DNA of 64,000 nucleotides from Malaya genurostris (lineage: Eukaryota > Arthropoda > Insecta > Diptera > Culicidae): assembly GCF_030247185.1 (NCBI RefSeq), contig NC_080571.1, positions 341,997,379-342,061,378 of the forward strand. The letters are read 5' to 3'. This document shows positions 22,780 to 34,527 of this stretch, piece after piece. Both the position numbers and the translations under genes were made by a program. The notes under the pieces are model-generated. The model made no database searches, was not told the DNA's origin, and saw only the letters and a list, made by a program, of their open reading frames with translations. Within the stretch, counting starts at the first letter, position 1, and the number at the start of each line of letters is the position of its first letter.

Positions 22780-23310
22780 CAACATACGCAAACGACCAGC
22801 AACTGGATGACGCAATCGCTCTAGTTTGAAGTGAAACTGGCTCTGCGAACGTGTCCCGCAGCTGAACTGCTTCCTGTGCGGCTTGATTAAATACTAAAGC
22901 TATTTTGGGTTTTCTTTTTACGTGATTTTGTTTGTAGCTTTTTCACAAATGAGCGGTCCCAACGGCCACAAACATAGCAACATACAGAATTCTGATGTCG
23001 ATTATTTCATTTCAGATTTTCATATTTCAGTGAAAGGAACTATCGAAATTCTGAACGGGAATAATTTCTGACACAGTGAGATGGAATTCTTTATGATATC
23101 AAACACTGTTCAGAGCAGTCGAATGCTGGCTTTATTCGCACTCGTTTGGTGCGAGTGCGAAAAGTGCACAAAACTAATCAAATTATTCTAGATTTGCATT
23201 AGCTGATGATTTTTTATCTCTGATACAACAAGAGATATTCACGATCAAAAACTCTCTCAGAGGGTAAATCTTGAGAAGGCGGGGCGTTGTATTCACGACA
23301 AAAGACCTCA
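22780..23310 (+). repeat. Repeat family B, rearranged partial copy
   Basis: Shares ordered segments with 26.04-27.25 kb: TTTACGTGATTTTGTTTGTA (22918), GATGTCGATTATTTCATTTC (22993), GCGAAAAGTGCACAAAACTA (23157), and CAACAAGAGATATTCACGAT (23226). The GTGCAC segment comes after the ATTTCATTTC segment here but before it in the complete copies, so this copy is rearranged. No coding capacity. Confidence 0.75.
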
Positions 23311-24530
23311 GTGTAATTTTTTTACAGAGACTTGAAAAAAAGAGAAAACCTCGCTTGAAACGTTCACGAGAATCATTGCATTGCATTCATAAAGCGATGA
23401 CTCAAAATTGATACACATCATGACATTATTTCGGATAAACAATCTATTTCAGATTTAAGCCGTTTTTGTTCATTCAAAGTTGTTCAAATTCTCAAAGATA
23501 CAAAACATCGTCTTTACGCTATACATTTGATATGACAGGAATAGAATAACTTTCACAGTCTTCCAGAAAATTCTGGATGGTTCATTTGTTTTGTGTTTCT
23601 GCCACCTCAGCATCACTGTGCGACTTCGGACCCATTGAGATTCTCCAGGCCGCTTCAGAGAATAATGGACTTCCGATGTAGTAGTAGATTCAGGTATCGT
23701 GAACAATTACCCGATTTTACCCGTCGGTATGACCAAACACGCTTCCGAAGTGTGCTCGCGTTCGTATTTTTAGTCCGGAGTTAGCGCCTTGCACATTTTT
23801 TTTGCAGCAGAGACCTCGGCATCTTAGAGCTGAAGTAGTGTGCCGTATTGAATATATTTTCACATAAATAAGAATCTTCAGCAAAGATGCCAGGTCAGCA
23901 GATTTGTCTGCAAATCTGCAGATTTCTTATAAGGTGCTGCGGACATTTTTGTTGCAAATTTTTGAAAATCGATTTTTTCGTAGACTTTCGTCAAACTTTC
24001 GAAATGATCGCCTTGTATTTTGTTTCTCAACATTTTTTTGGGATTTAAAGAGTTTTGCAACCCCGTCGGAAGATATTTGAAATTTTCACCAGAATCTCCC
24101 CCAAAATCTGGGGTGTACATTTAGTACTAATCCTTGTGACATTGACTAGTGGGAAGTACAGATGCCTATAATAACCGTGAATTCTCCCATATTTTCAATG
24201 AGTCGATCCAAACCAATTACATATCTTTCTCGTTTATTTTTGCGGTCTAATTTGCAAATGATCGAATAGATACGATGAATTTTTGTCGATGTTGAATATC
24301 GATACAGTACCCTGTAAGCAACTGTTTAAGAACCGAAGACGAACGAGTGAAAGAGACTTGTACATTAAATTAAAACTTCTGCCTCGGTTGAGTTGTCGAC
24401 TGAACATAGATGCCGTTTTCACATTTTGCGAGCGGAATTGAGAAAAGCGTTTATTTTTCACAATATTTGGTCTGAATATTCATAACCGATTGATCTGTAC
24501 CAGAGCAGATAAGGGTCAATTTTTTTGTTC
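23310..24530. other. AT-rich DNA with one MITE end
   Basis: Mostly unrecognised. Near 23886 the sequence GATGCCAGGTCAGCAGATTT matches an end of the hAT-like MITE at 47956, but no second end is seen, so only a truncated relic is likely. No exon. Confidence 0.4.
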
Positions 24531-24531
24531 C

Positions 24532-24700
24532 GTTTTTGTAGAGGTTTTAACCTTATGGTCATTCGCCTTTTCGGGCAGGGAAAAACTCTCTGATCCTATG
24601 TGTGGGGTTGGGAATCGAACCCAGATGGGCTGAATGAAAGACAGGTTGATTTCTTTTTATCCAAAGGATTATGATTATCACCAGTTCTGATTCAGGATTC
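24532..24700 (-). mobile_element. tRNA-headed SINE relic
   Basis: On the minus strand a B box (GGGTTCGATTCCCAACCCC) near 24620 is followed by CATAGGATCAGAGAGTTTTT and then GGCGAATGACCATAAGGTTA AAACCTCTA. This arrangement, a tRNA-type promoter followed by a short body, is a SINE layout and resembles mosquito Feilai-like SINEs. The A box is not convincing, so it is 5' damaged. Confidence 0.55.
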
Positions 24701-24709
24701 TTTCTGTTT

Positions 24710-25680
24710 TTGAACAGATTCTGGTCATAGTAATGGGTGATGTTTCCTGCCGATTTAAGTTAAAGTATCACGAATTTTTTTTTCCAAAAAAGATGATTTG
24801 GCAAGCCATATGCAGTGACAGACTGTTAAACAAACTTTTTATCATTACTAAATTTAGCTACAGTGATTAGTAGACTTATTTGAACACTTTTGCTTTTTTG
24901 TATCATTTGATTCTACTATATAAAATTTCTTACACGTTCACAAAAGTCACAAAACACTCATAGACATAATAAGCGAGATACTGAAGTAGGATGTAAATAA
25001 CATTCCGAAATACGTATCTGTATTATAACTAAATATACTTCTACTAAAGTTTAGTGGCTTTTGTGAAGGCGTAGTGACGTTAAATGCAATTAATATAATA
25101 GAATAAAATGTTACTAAAAAGTAAATGTGCTTTAATCGTTAAAAAAAAATGGACTCGAAACTGTATTAGCAAGAGTATCTGGAGGTAAACATACTACATT
25201 TCATCAAGTCTAGCATAGATCGGGTAAAATTTTGGCTAAGAAAGTCCGCAAGTTTACCCGAACGCCATCCGAATAGGTACAATAACATAACATCCATTTT
25301 GTCTGAATTTTTATTTTTGCCGGTGAAATCTGAGAAATTTCAGAAAACACATGCTTATGTAAGCCTGGATTCCAAATAAAAAGAAAGGCTTTTACTTTCT
25401 CCTATGATGCTTGTTACGTCTACCTGTACATTCTTGGTACAATTTTAACAAATAAGATTTAATATCATCAAAATGTATAATCTGAAAATAGATATTCGAA
25501 CAGATCCAATATTCGATGGTTGTATTTTGCTGTTGGAAATAATTTACTAGCCTGTGTGGATTGCGCGTAGGTGATTCTGCTTACGGGTCAATATAACTCA
25601 TTTTAAGCTTATGTAACAGTAGTAATAAGAAAGCTGTCTGATAAATAAATTCGGAACTCTGGAAATGTCTAAATGAGTGC
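24710..25680. other. AT-rich DNA, nothing recognised
   Basis: About 1 kb with very few open frames over 60 codons. The last 100 bp may be decayed Jockey coding sequence leading into the 3' end at 25690, but this cannot be shown. Confidence 0.4.
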
Positions 25681-25689
25681 TTTCATGGT

Positions 25690-25875
25690 TTTGATTCTGT
25701 TCGGTTCAATATCGCTTTGTAAAATTAACACTCTTTAACACATACAGATGTATCATTAGGATAAATGTAATCTGTTGGTACAAAAGATGAGAATGTTTTA
25801 TGCCTGGTGGAGAAGGAGAAGTAAAATCTCAGCTAGACTGGGGTGTTCCCTTTGCCCTTAAATAAATAAATAGTA
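25690..25875 (+). mobile_element. Jockey-type retrotransposon 3' end
   Basis: Matches the 3' UTR of the Jockey copy at 51.5-52.8 kb: GTATCATTAGGATAAATGTA (25750), GGTACAAAAGATGAGAATGT (25778), TTTTATGCCTGGTGGAGAAGG, and CCTTTGCCCTTAAATAAATA at the end. This is a 5'-truncated insertion, as is normal for non-LTR elements. Confidence 0.75.
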
Positions 25876-25884
25876 AGCAATAGA

Positions 25885-26010
25885 TTTTTTATTATTGAAA
25901 AAGGCTTTAACTTTGTATTCATTCGTCACTATGGGTGTGAAATTTATGTGAATTTATATGCGAGGTTGGAAATCGAACCCAGGTAAACTGCGTGAAATGC
26001 GATCAACTTT
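25885..26010 (-). mobile_element. tRNA-headed SINE relic, second copy
   Basis: On the minus strand a B box (GGGTTCGATTTCCAACCTC) near 25975 is followed by a body ending in GACGAATGAATACAAAGTTA AAGCC, similar to the relic at 24532-24700. It directly follows the Jockey 3' end. Confidence 0.5.
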
Positions 26011-26036
26011 TGTATATTTATGATGCTATGCCGTTT

Positions 26037-27245
26037 CCCAAAAAAGGTGGGTGGGTAATGTCAGAGACATAACTGGATGTCGTGAATACGAAAACAACTG
26101 ACATGTTCCTGAACACTTCCGAATATCAATTAGTTGATCAATTGTATGAATTATGCAAGCATTCCCCCTTCTCACACGCAAAAACAAAGAAGGCTTCACT
26201 TGATCTCGATTACTGTGAATTTCACACAGCGAAAAGTGCACAAATCTAATCAAACTGTTAAAGATTTGCACTAAACTGAGGATATTTACCTTCGATATGC
26301 GAGCAAAAAATCCTAATAGTTCTTTAGAAAACTTTTAGAGCCATTAGAACGGCTGATTTTGTGTGACGCTCTCCACCGTTGTCCTCTTTTCGTTGTTTTT
26401 TCACCAATGCAAACGACTGGCAGCTGTGACGTAATCGCTTTTGTCGGAAGCGAAACTAGCTTTGCAAACGACACACAATACATCTGCTCGCAGTGTCGAT
26501 AGAATCCAAACTGATCCAATTTTTGTTAAGAGGTTTCTTTTTATGTGATTTCGTTTATAGCTTTTTCACTAATGGGCAGTCCTAACGGCTGTAAAAATAG
26601 CAGCATATAGAATTTAAATTTCGATTATTTCATTTCAGATTTGCATTTCATTGAAAGAAACTATCAGGATGCTGTCCGGGATTCATTCCTGCCTTTCAGA
26701 AGAACCGAATTGTGGAACTCATTACGATATTAAGAACCGTTCGGAACATTTTTGTTGTACAGCAGCAGATATTTAGTTATCTTCCTCAGAACGCGTTCTG
26801 ATTGGCTGGTGTTGACATGGGTCAATGGAGACAGGTTTTTCAATAATGTACTATTGAAATACTTCAATGCTGTTGCTATACACGTTTAAGTTGAAAATTT
26901 TCGATTCTATTGGTAGTTAGATTACACAAATCTTTTCACAGATCACTGAGCTATGAACTTTAAAAATACGAGAAAGGCAAACGCGCCTTATGAATTATCC
27001 TCTTTGATACTCGTTTATACCAAACATTTCAGAAAAGTTTAATTTTGAATTATTTGAGATTATGTCACACAACTGAAAATTTTATCATAAAATTGTGATC
27101 ATATTTCCGATGGCATGTAGCAAAAACTATGTTGATTCGTTAGATACAACAAGAGATATTCACGATCAAAAACTTATCACTCTCTCAGAGGGTAAATTTT
27201 GAAAAGGCACCCCATAGTAAAGTAAGTCGTATTCACGACAAAAGT
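26037..27245 (+). repeat. Repeat family B, complete copy
   Basis: About 1.2 kb matching 48.82-49.97 kb in reverse complement over nearly the full length. Landmarks include GGTGGGTGGGTAATGTCAGA at the left, TCAACTAGTTGATCA-type DNA near 26125, GCAGCTGTGACGTAATCGCT at 26420, and AGATATTCACGATCAAAAAC near 27155. Near the two ends lie GTCGTGAATACGA (26089) and its reverse complement TCGTATTCACGAC (27228). No open frame of interest. Probably a non-autonomous element of unknown class. Confidence 0.8.
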
Positions 27246-27249
27246 AAAC

Positions 27250-28090
27250 AATAGTTAGTAACGGTTAACTTTCGTAGTTTGTGCGATACTTTCATAACCT
27301 GACGTCAGCCGAGACGACAATAACTCGGAGCAGAAACGAAATCAGGGCTTCCCATTCGGATGCGGAACAGGACCTTCGACAAATTTGACCATAAAATCAT
27401 CATGACAAGAACTGCAATTCAGCTGACAAAAAGGAATTATTTCAGGTCGAAACCAGAGCATGCCTCGGTTAACTGTTGGTAAGATGAATATCGTCTTAAA
27501 CTCTGAACCGCCGACCCGAGAAAAAATAGCTACTACGAATGGGATAGTGTGTAAATAATGATCTTGATTTTCATTTGATCAAATTTGGCGATTCCCGTCT
27601 TTGAACTACGAAAAACGAAATTGAGGTTTTCTTAGAAGAGTGAACTCATTGGAGTGATTTTCTCTCTCGGTGAAAGAACGAAACCCAATTCCTTCATACG
27701 TGGTCTTTGGTCAAGATAGATAGCATTCCTGCATATCGTTGATAACCTTCGAGAATTAGCTGGTCATGGGTTCTGCTAGCGAATTGTTTAGGAAACGCTT
27801 AAAAAACGTTTAAAGCCAAACCCTATGAAATTTTTTCTACTGGCAAATACTATACTATACTATACTAATTTAGTAAGTAGAATAGGGTAAAATCTGTGTG
27901 CACAGGTGCGATCGTCAGATCAAAATTAGTAGGGCTAGGATATATCCTTTTTACGGCGTATTTTAATTCGTTTACAGAATCCAAATCGACCAAAGATTAA
28001 ATATGCTGGAAATTGATCACTCGTTCATTGAGTGCACCATCAAAGCAAGTACAGAAATTACAAATATTGTGATGTGAACATTTGGTCGCA
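27250..28090. other. AT-rich DNA, nothing recognised
   Basis: About 850 bp; contains an ACTAT pentamer run at 27848-27868 and no coding or element signal. Confidence 0.45.
27848..27868. repeat. (ACTAT)n microsatellite
   Basis: Four pentamer units. Confidence 0.9.
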
Positions 28091-28510
28091 ATCTCAATGG
28101 CAATGACGCTTATTCCAATGCATCGTGTTTCCTAATTTGTTTATTCTTCTTCGAACAGCTAATTTTTGTCGATTCCAATCCTTCTTCCTTCTTCGGTGAT
28201 AGTTTCCCGTTTTCACCGATCGACATGATTATTTATACTTTTTTTTGATTAATTTTATACACAATTCATGGTAAACAGTTCCTGCCCCGTCGTCAAAACC
28301 ACCGTTCCCCCGTTCCACCTTACTTAATCGAACCACCCGGCCAACCTTCGCGGCATTTGGTACATTATTTCGGTTTTTCGTGATTTATCGCACGCAACAG
28401 CAAATCGCTGCTGCTTGCGCTACGCCACCCCCAAACCGACCGACCGGTGATCCGATGATGATTGGAAACTTTCCGAGCCCTACATTTCGCGGACGCCCTA
28501 ATGCCGATTC

Positions 28511-28528
28511 CTGTGTGTGTGTGTCTGT
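28511..28528. repeat. (GT)n microsatellite
   Basis: Short GT run with one C interruption. Confidence 0.85.
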
Positions 28529-29700
28529 GGCACACCCTTTCCGCCCATTTACTGGCTTATTATCCATCAGCCAAACCGGGAGGTGCGGAAAACTCATTAT
28601 TTTATAAGGTAATTACCCCTTTAACCGTGTTTGAGTTATTGTCGATTTATTCGGTAGGGTAGTGTTTTTCTTGTGCCTGTCTTAGCCGGCTGCCCCGGGG
28701 CAAGCTCCGAACTCCGGCCAGAAGAAATTTCCAGTTAAATCAATTGTTGAAAATTCCTTTTAATTTCTAACTCAATAAATCAGAAATGATTGTATAAAGC
28801 TTCTGCCAAGGAAAGGCTTTTAAAAGCCCTCTGGTCGGCCGGCCGACCGGCTACGGAGTCCGAGTACGAGACAGCGAGGCACAAAATTAAATAAATTGAA
28901 AATGTACGTGATTCATGGCAGTTTAAAAGGGGCTATATCTAGTTGTTGAACCTGAAAGCAAAAAAAAAAATCTGGAAATTGAAGGAGCCAAACAAAAAAA
29001 ATCTAATAAACGATAAAACTAATGTACCTATCTGTTAAACACTGTCCCAACCCCCAATTTCTTAACCGTCGTGTTGACATTTGGAGGTTTTTACTACCTC
29101 CTTTCATCGGTTAAAATCAAATGCTTTGAACTTATTACCTATTGCCATTAACCTGATTTCGTTCCGTACGGTGTGCGGACTTGGTAAAAGCAATCGAAAC
29201 GTTTTCCGTTTTTTCGGTCGGTCCTTTCCAATAGGAAACATTGTGGTCAGGGGTAAGAGTCAACTCTGTTTTGACGAAGAAGAGCAACAGAAGAATATTG
29301 GAAAATGTTTCAACGTTATAAATTGCTCCGATTGTGGCAGCTACGTCGCCAGGTTCTGTTCTGCTTTGTGCGAAATCAAAATTTGCGTGATCACTGGAAA
29401 TAAATAGTTGGAGGAGGAAAAATAATTGTGCACCGAGCGCCAGCAAGTAAGTCAGCACACCAATGTTCATCTCGATTTCCGAACGAAAAGAGCAACCAAC
29501 TCCTCAGCAGTATGAGAGATCAGTTATCAACAGCAAGTCGTGTTTTTTTTGTTACTGATTTATCTTAGCTCCAACTTTGTTTCCCCTCAAATACACGAAC
29601 GTTTTGGGGCGTCGAGAAACCAAAGTGTCAAGTGTTTTCGCCTAACGCGATGTAAATGTATTGGCTCATTACAATTTATTCTCCATTTCCTGCGCGTTTG

Positions 29701-29714
29701 CGAGAGAGAGAGAG
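29701..29714. repeat. (GA)n microsatellite
   Basis: Seven GA units followed by an A-run. Confidence 0.85.
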
Positions 29715-31297
29715 AAAAAAAAGAACCATTTCGGCACCGGGAGCAAAAAATCAAACTGACTATCACAAGACTTTTCACATTACAACTCAAATTGCTTTTC
29801 CATTGCTATTACAACTGTTGATAAATTCTGGCCAGCCGGCAACCCCTTCTCTTCCCCTCACTCCACTCCACAGTGTCATGAGTCAGGAAAAATTATTACA
29901 AATTTTTACGATTTTATTTATTGCAAAAGTTTTTTTCTCGCTTCCTCTGTTGCTGCTGCTCACTGTCTCATCTGTACCATACCTACTATCGCTACTCATC
30001 CCGGGTTATGTGCCCAGTACCCAATCGGGTTTTAGGCTTTTTGTTCTCGGCCGTGGTTAGAGTGCTGTTGTTGTTATTGTTGTACGTTACAACGAGAAAG
30101 GATCTGCCATATTTTTCCGCTGGTGTGCCATTGAAGTCGCGTTCGTTACAGTTATATATTTTCAGTTTTTTGTTTCTTCGGTTGCTTGCTGTTTATAGTT
30201 GTCTGGCAGGAAAACAACAACCTCTAGAAACCTTTCCTCACCGATTATGATGGTTTGGTTTCAAGATAAACGGCTCCAAATGATGAGCCTTGAACGAGAC
30301 TTTGTGTGCCAGTCTAATTGAATACTACATAGGCTTTGTAATTTTCCCCTTCAAATCACGCGTCTCCACATGGAAAATGAATAAAAAAAATCACTTCTAT
30401 TAAGCATAGAATCACCACATAATTACAATTTTAACGACTTCTTTAATTGTATTTTCCATATAAAAACAAACAAGTTATTTATCGAAATATTTTGACAGAA
30501 CGCGCACGCCTACTACGATCGTTTTTCTTCAAATCTTCAGTTACGTTTCTAATACAAGCAATTTGCTTGAAAATCAATTGATTGCTTGATTCAATGAAAC
30601 TGATGACTGTTTTTTGAATAATGGAGACGCACTGTCTTACTTTGAATGCATAACGAATCCGACTGATTATTGATTATAATGAAAGACGGAGTAAAGTTCG
30701 AATTCAAATTTTAAACGTTGAGTTTTAGTTTAATAAATTAGAACTAAAACTGAAAATCACACAAGCCTGTGCGGAAAATTTCCCTACCGCTTACGTAAAA
30801 CCCAATGCCGAATGAGGTCACTTCACAGTATTACCGGGCGAACAAGTTTTAAGTTGTAAGGCTTCGGACTCGCTGCACTCTCGCCGTATTACGCGCGATA
30901 GCGGGTTGCAATTATACAGGTGCACGCGCTTTCTGGCATCGCCAAAGCCAAAGCAGCCAAAGGGTTAACGGAATCGTAAAATGTGAATGATAATGCCGCA
31001 AATAACAAAGCGCCAAGTTCGTGTTATCTAGCTAGTTGGCAATGCCAGGGCTGAAAATACAAAACCTAATGCTATACAACACAACACACCGTCACAAAGA
31101 AGAGACTGTAGTTGAGGCATTAAAATGAAAGTATGTATGTACGTCAAGGCAATTTAACGACCGTTCTACTTTCCAGTACCCACCCACTATCCAACCCTCT
31201 CTCTCCGGAACGCCGGAGCATCCAGCCGACAGGAGTAACAAAAACAACAACTGCTGACTGAAATGGCTCATTCACGCCAATAAACTAGCTGCTGTTG

Positions 31298-31322
31298 GTG
31301 CTGCTGCGGCTGCTGCTGCTTC
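31298..31322. repeat. (GCT)n microsatellite, imperfect
   Basis: About eight GCT units with one GCG. Confidence 0.85.
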
Positions 31323-32031
31323 AGTCGTTTAGGGCCTATCTACATGTACGTGAGGTGGTTCAGGTCGGTTCTAAAAGACACACACTCAAAGGAATGATGT
31401 GGATATATTTCACCGCTCGCCGGAGGTGGGCTCGGAATTGGCAGCAAGGGGAAACGAGCGGCGCTGCTGTCAGAGAATAACATATGCACTGCGGATAATT
31501 GAGTAATGCTTTTCACCTTTAGAGAACCTAATCAGATCATGCGAAGGATTTAGCCCAGTCGCCTAGTTGTAGTTGTAGTTGTGTAATTTGGCTGGCAGTT
31601 GCGAGTCGAGTAGAGTCGAATTGTCGTGGCCGGAGGCGCGTGGTTCTTTGTCACGTTTGAATGTCGCATCGTGGCTAAAAAGTATAAATCGATTAGATCT
31701 GTTCAAAACCAGTAAAAATGTATTGTGTTTTAGAACATCAATCGTTTACAAAATACCAAACCAAGATAGCTAAAATAACCCATTGCTTTATTTGAAATCT
31801 TGAATGATGGAATGGTAGATGATCTGAATCAAAGTCTGTTTGAGTTTTCCGTTCACTTCAAATGTTACGTAAATCTTCTAGATTCAGATCAATTCTAGAA
31901 GGGTTTCTCATAGAAGATAAACTAGTTGGGCTATTTGGAAATAAAACTGGTTAGACATTAGCGAAAAGTTCTAGGAGATAATAAGCATTTAGAACTCTAT
32001 TACTACCAATCGACTTATATTTTCGGACGTT

Positions 32032-32690
32032 TGTGACGGATGCTATGTGCTTCGGCTTACAAACTGACGCTATCTACCTGAACCTTTTCACTGCATTTGA
32101 CAAAATTAACCACGCCATTGATTGTCGGTAGTTTAGACAGATTGGGCTTTGTTTCTAACATGCTACGCTGGTTTCGTTCTTACCTCAATAATCACCGATC
32201 AAGATAAATGACTTTATTCACTACTTCACTTCATCCGGGATTCCACAAGGCGAGGTCTTGGACCTCTGTTCTTCCTTCTGTACTTCAACGATGTGAATCT
32301 TTTTTTTATTTTTCGCTGATGATCTCAACCTATTCCAAATAGCTCGAAGCAACGAGGATGCAGTTTTTTTTTAAGTGGTGTGAGATAAATCGAATGGCTT
32401 TGAACATTAACGAATGCTCAATTATCACATTCACACGCCAAAAAAGTCCCTATAAGATACAACTACTGCCTTGGTCTCTATATTGCTCACTTATTTGTAC
32501 AACGTTCGAGTAGTGCTTTACGATATCGAAAGAAAGCCGTGGATTATTGATTGGTCTCGATACTCTTGGCATTCGACGTGATTTATCCCATGCTATGTTG
32601 ACTGCACTCCTGAGTGAAATTTTTATTTTGAGACGAATCTGAGAGTTTCGTTCGTTGAACAAATGTGTTTGCAAATGAAGTACCACAATT
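32032..32690 (+). pseudogene. Jockey-type reverse transcriptase relic
   Basis: Decayed piece of the RT domain of a non-LTR retrotransposon. Readable blocks on the plus strand, in several frames, are YLNLFTAFDKINHAID (32085), MLRWFRSYLNNHRS (32160), SGIPQGEVL followed by PLFFLLYFNDVN (32238-32300), and FFADDLNLFQIARS (32317), the catalytic FADD box. Further on, SLYCSLICTTFE (near 32480) and LIGLDTLGIRRDLSHAM (near 32547) match the usual post-RT tail. Frameshifts and deletions are frequent, especially near 32210, 32370 and 32500. It is a different, older copy from the one at 51.5-52.8 kb. Confidence 0.8.
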
Positions 32691-32699
32691 TAAACAGAG

Positions 32700-33275
32700 G
32701 CTATTCTAAAAACCGGGAATTTCGTCTCGCAAACTGGGAAAAAACGGAAAATTGAAATCGGCAATTCACTTGCCACCCTGGACTATTGTTAAAAGTTATT
32801 AATAAACGTGAAAATATTAATACTACATGGAATGAAAAGTCTCGGGCCTCTCACAGAAAAGACGTCAATAGTTTCGAACCGTGTATTTTTTTGTTGAGTA
32901 TAAACCTCTAGGTGGTCCAATTTCAAATTTTAGTGTTAAAAAACACTGATTTTGGTCATTCAGAAACTTGATTCGGCGTCCCCCTCGTTGGTTTAGTTGA
33001 AAAAAAAAAAAACAACGTAAATAATATGGGATTTTTTTAAGCCGACCACATTCGACAAATCATAACTCGGGAACGGTAACTTGGATCCGGATAAAATCCA
33101 ATAGCAGCTAATGAGAGAGCACAATCTTGTGTTTGAGAATATAGGATTGCTAATTCCAGGGAATCAGGTATATGAGAATGTTGTCGATAGGACAACGGCT
33201 ATCACTCAATCATCGAAAACTAAAAATTGAATCAAGAAGCAAGTTAAGAAAGTGCATCTGAAGTACCCTATTTCG
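32700..33275. other. Spacer between two retrotransposon relics
   Basis: No recognised feature, apart from an A-run at 33001. Near 33076 the sequence AACGGTAACTTGGATCCGGA TAAAATCCAATAGCA is like the ~160 bp repeat family, so a small fragment of it may lie around 32990-33130. Confidence 0.4.
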
Positions 33276-33476
33276 GTTGGTTCACAGTTCAGTCAAAGCT
33301 AAATCATCTCCAAAGAATGGTCCTAATGGCGATGACAGGAGCATTCACGACAACTCCTACTGTACAGTTCGCTCGTACATCTCAACCAAGTCAGTCGATA
33401 AACCAAAACCGCTTACGTTCGGGACAGAAGAAATCAAGTACAGTATTGTGTAGTGAACAATAGAACGACCTCGAAA

Positions 33477-34478
33477 ATGAGTGAACCAAACGAACAAAAG
33501 CTACCGCCGGTACGAAAGAATACAATTATTGTTGACTTCAGACAGTGCAAAATTCGACCTTCGATACGAGAACTTGAAGGTTTGCTTAAGGAGTAAATGC
33601 ATCTTGACATTAAACGTGTGCATTTACTTAAATGCAATAAGACCAATAATGTTGTTTATATCCAGTTCTATAAAGAGTTGGATACAATTCAATTCGCTAA
33701 AGACAATAATAATGTGCACTATGTGGAGCATGAAAATATCAAGTACAACATTCCAGTAAATATGGAAGATAGTGCTATAGAAGTGCGTGTGCATGATCTT
33801 CCCTCATGCGTCACCGATTCATATATTCGCAAAACTATGTTCCAATACGGAGAGATTCTCTCTATCGAAAAAGAAAAGTGGAAGAATTTTTTCTCCGGTA
33901 TTCTAAATGGCGTACGTTTATTACGCATACACTTGAAGAAGGCTATACCTTCTTATGTGACATTTGGTCAGGCTACAAGAATACCGTGCAAATCACTTGT
34001 TACCTATGACAATCAGATGGCCACATGTCAATATTGCCAAAAAGCTGTTCACTACGGTAAGCCATGTGATAAACTGGACAAGGAGACAACTACACCAAAG
34101 GACAACGGTGCTTCCTTCACACCAACCCCAAGCAACCCCAATACACCTGTGACAGTCACCAACAACAGGGAAGTATCCCCTTCAACGAAACCATCCAACG
34201 TAACGCCTATAGAACAAAGTACACCAGCTGCAGTTAACAACTTACCCTCCAACCAACCAGCAACTGCAAACAATGTACAACAAGGCGCATCTACAGCAAC
34301 TAGCAACGCAATCAACAACAATACCACTGCAATGGATGACGAGACGAACCACGAACAAACTGCCCCTCAATCCTCGCAGGAGGAAAATGGAAGATCCTCT
34401 CTCCCTAGAAAAAGGGTGACAACGAGATCCAACACAGAAAAAATTTTATCTAAAAACTCAGCTAAATCGGCCACGTAA
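33477..34478 (+). pseudogene. Loa/I-type ORF1 (gag-like) with one stop
   Basis: RNA-binding ORF1 protein of the retrotransposon. The frame starts at ATG 33477 (MSEPNEQKLPPVRKN), meets a single in-frame TAA at 33594-33596, and continues in the same frame from 33597 to 34478; the total is 333 codons. Residues about 90-200 resemble an RRM-like gag core (AIEVRVHDLPSCVTDSYIRK). A CCHC zinc knuckle with C-x2-C-x4-H-x4-C spacing is at CQYCQKAVHYGKPC (34028-34069). The C-terminal third is rich in Asn, Thr, Pro and Ser, as is usual for disordered gag tails, with a basic patch (LPRKRVTTRS) near the end. Apart from the stop, the frame is intact, so the insertion is fairly young. Confidence 0.82.
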
Positions 34479-34527
34479 AGCTTGTACGCAAATAGGCCTG
34501 AATAAAATATCTTTTGAATAAAAAAAA

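Larger units (their letters stand above)
28090..32020. other. Unique non-coding block 4
   Basis: About 3.9 kb with GT (28511), GA (29701) and GCT (31300) microsatellites, many pyrimidine and purine runs, and alternating GC-rich and AT-rich segments. Open frames up to 134 codons on both strands overlap one another and lack domains. Looks like large-intron or regulatory DNA; no exon is supported. Confidence 0.5.
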
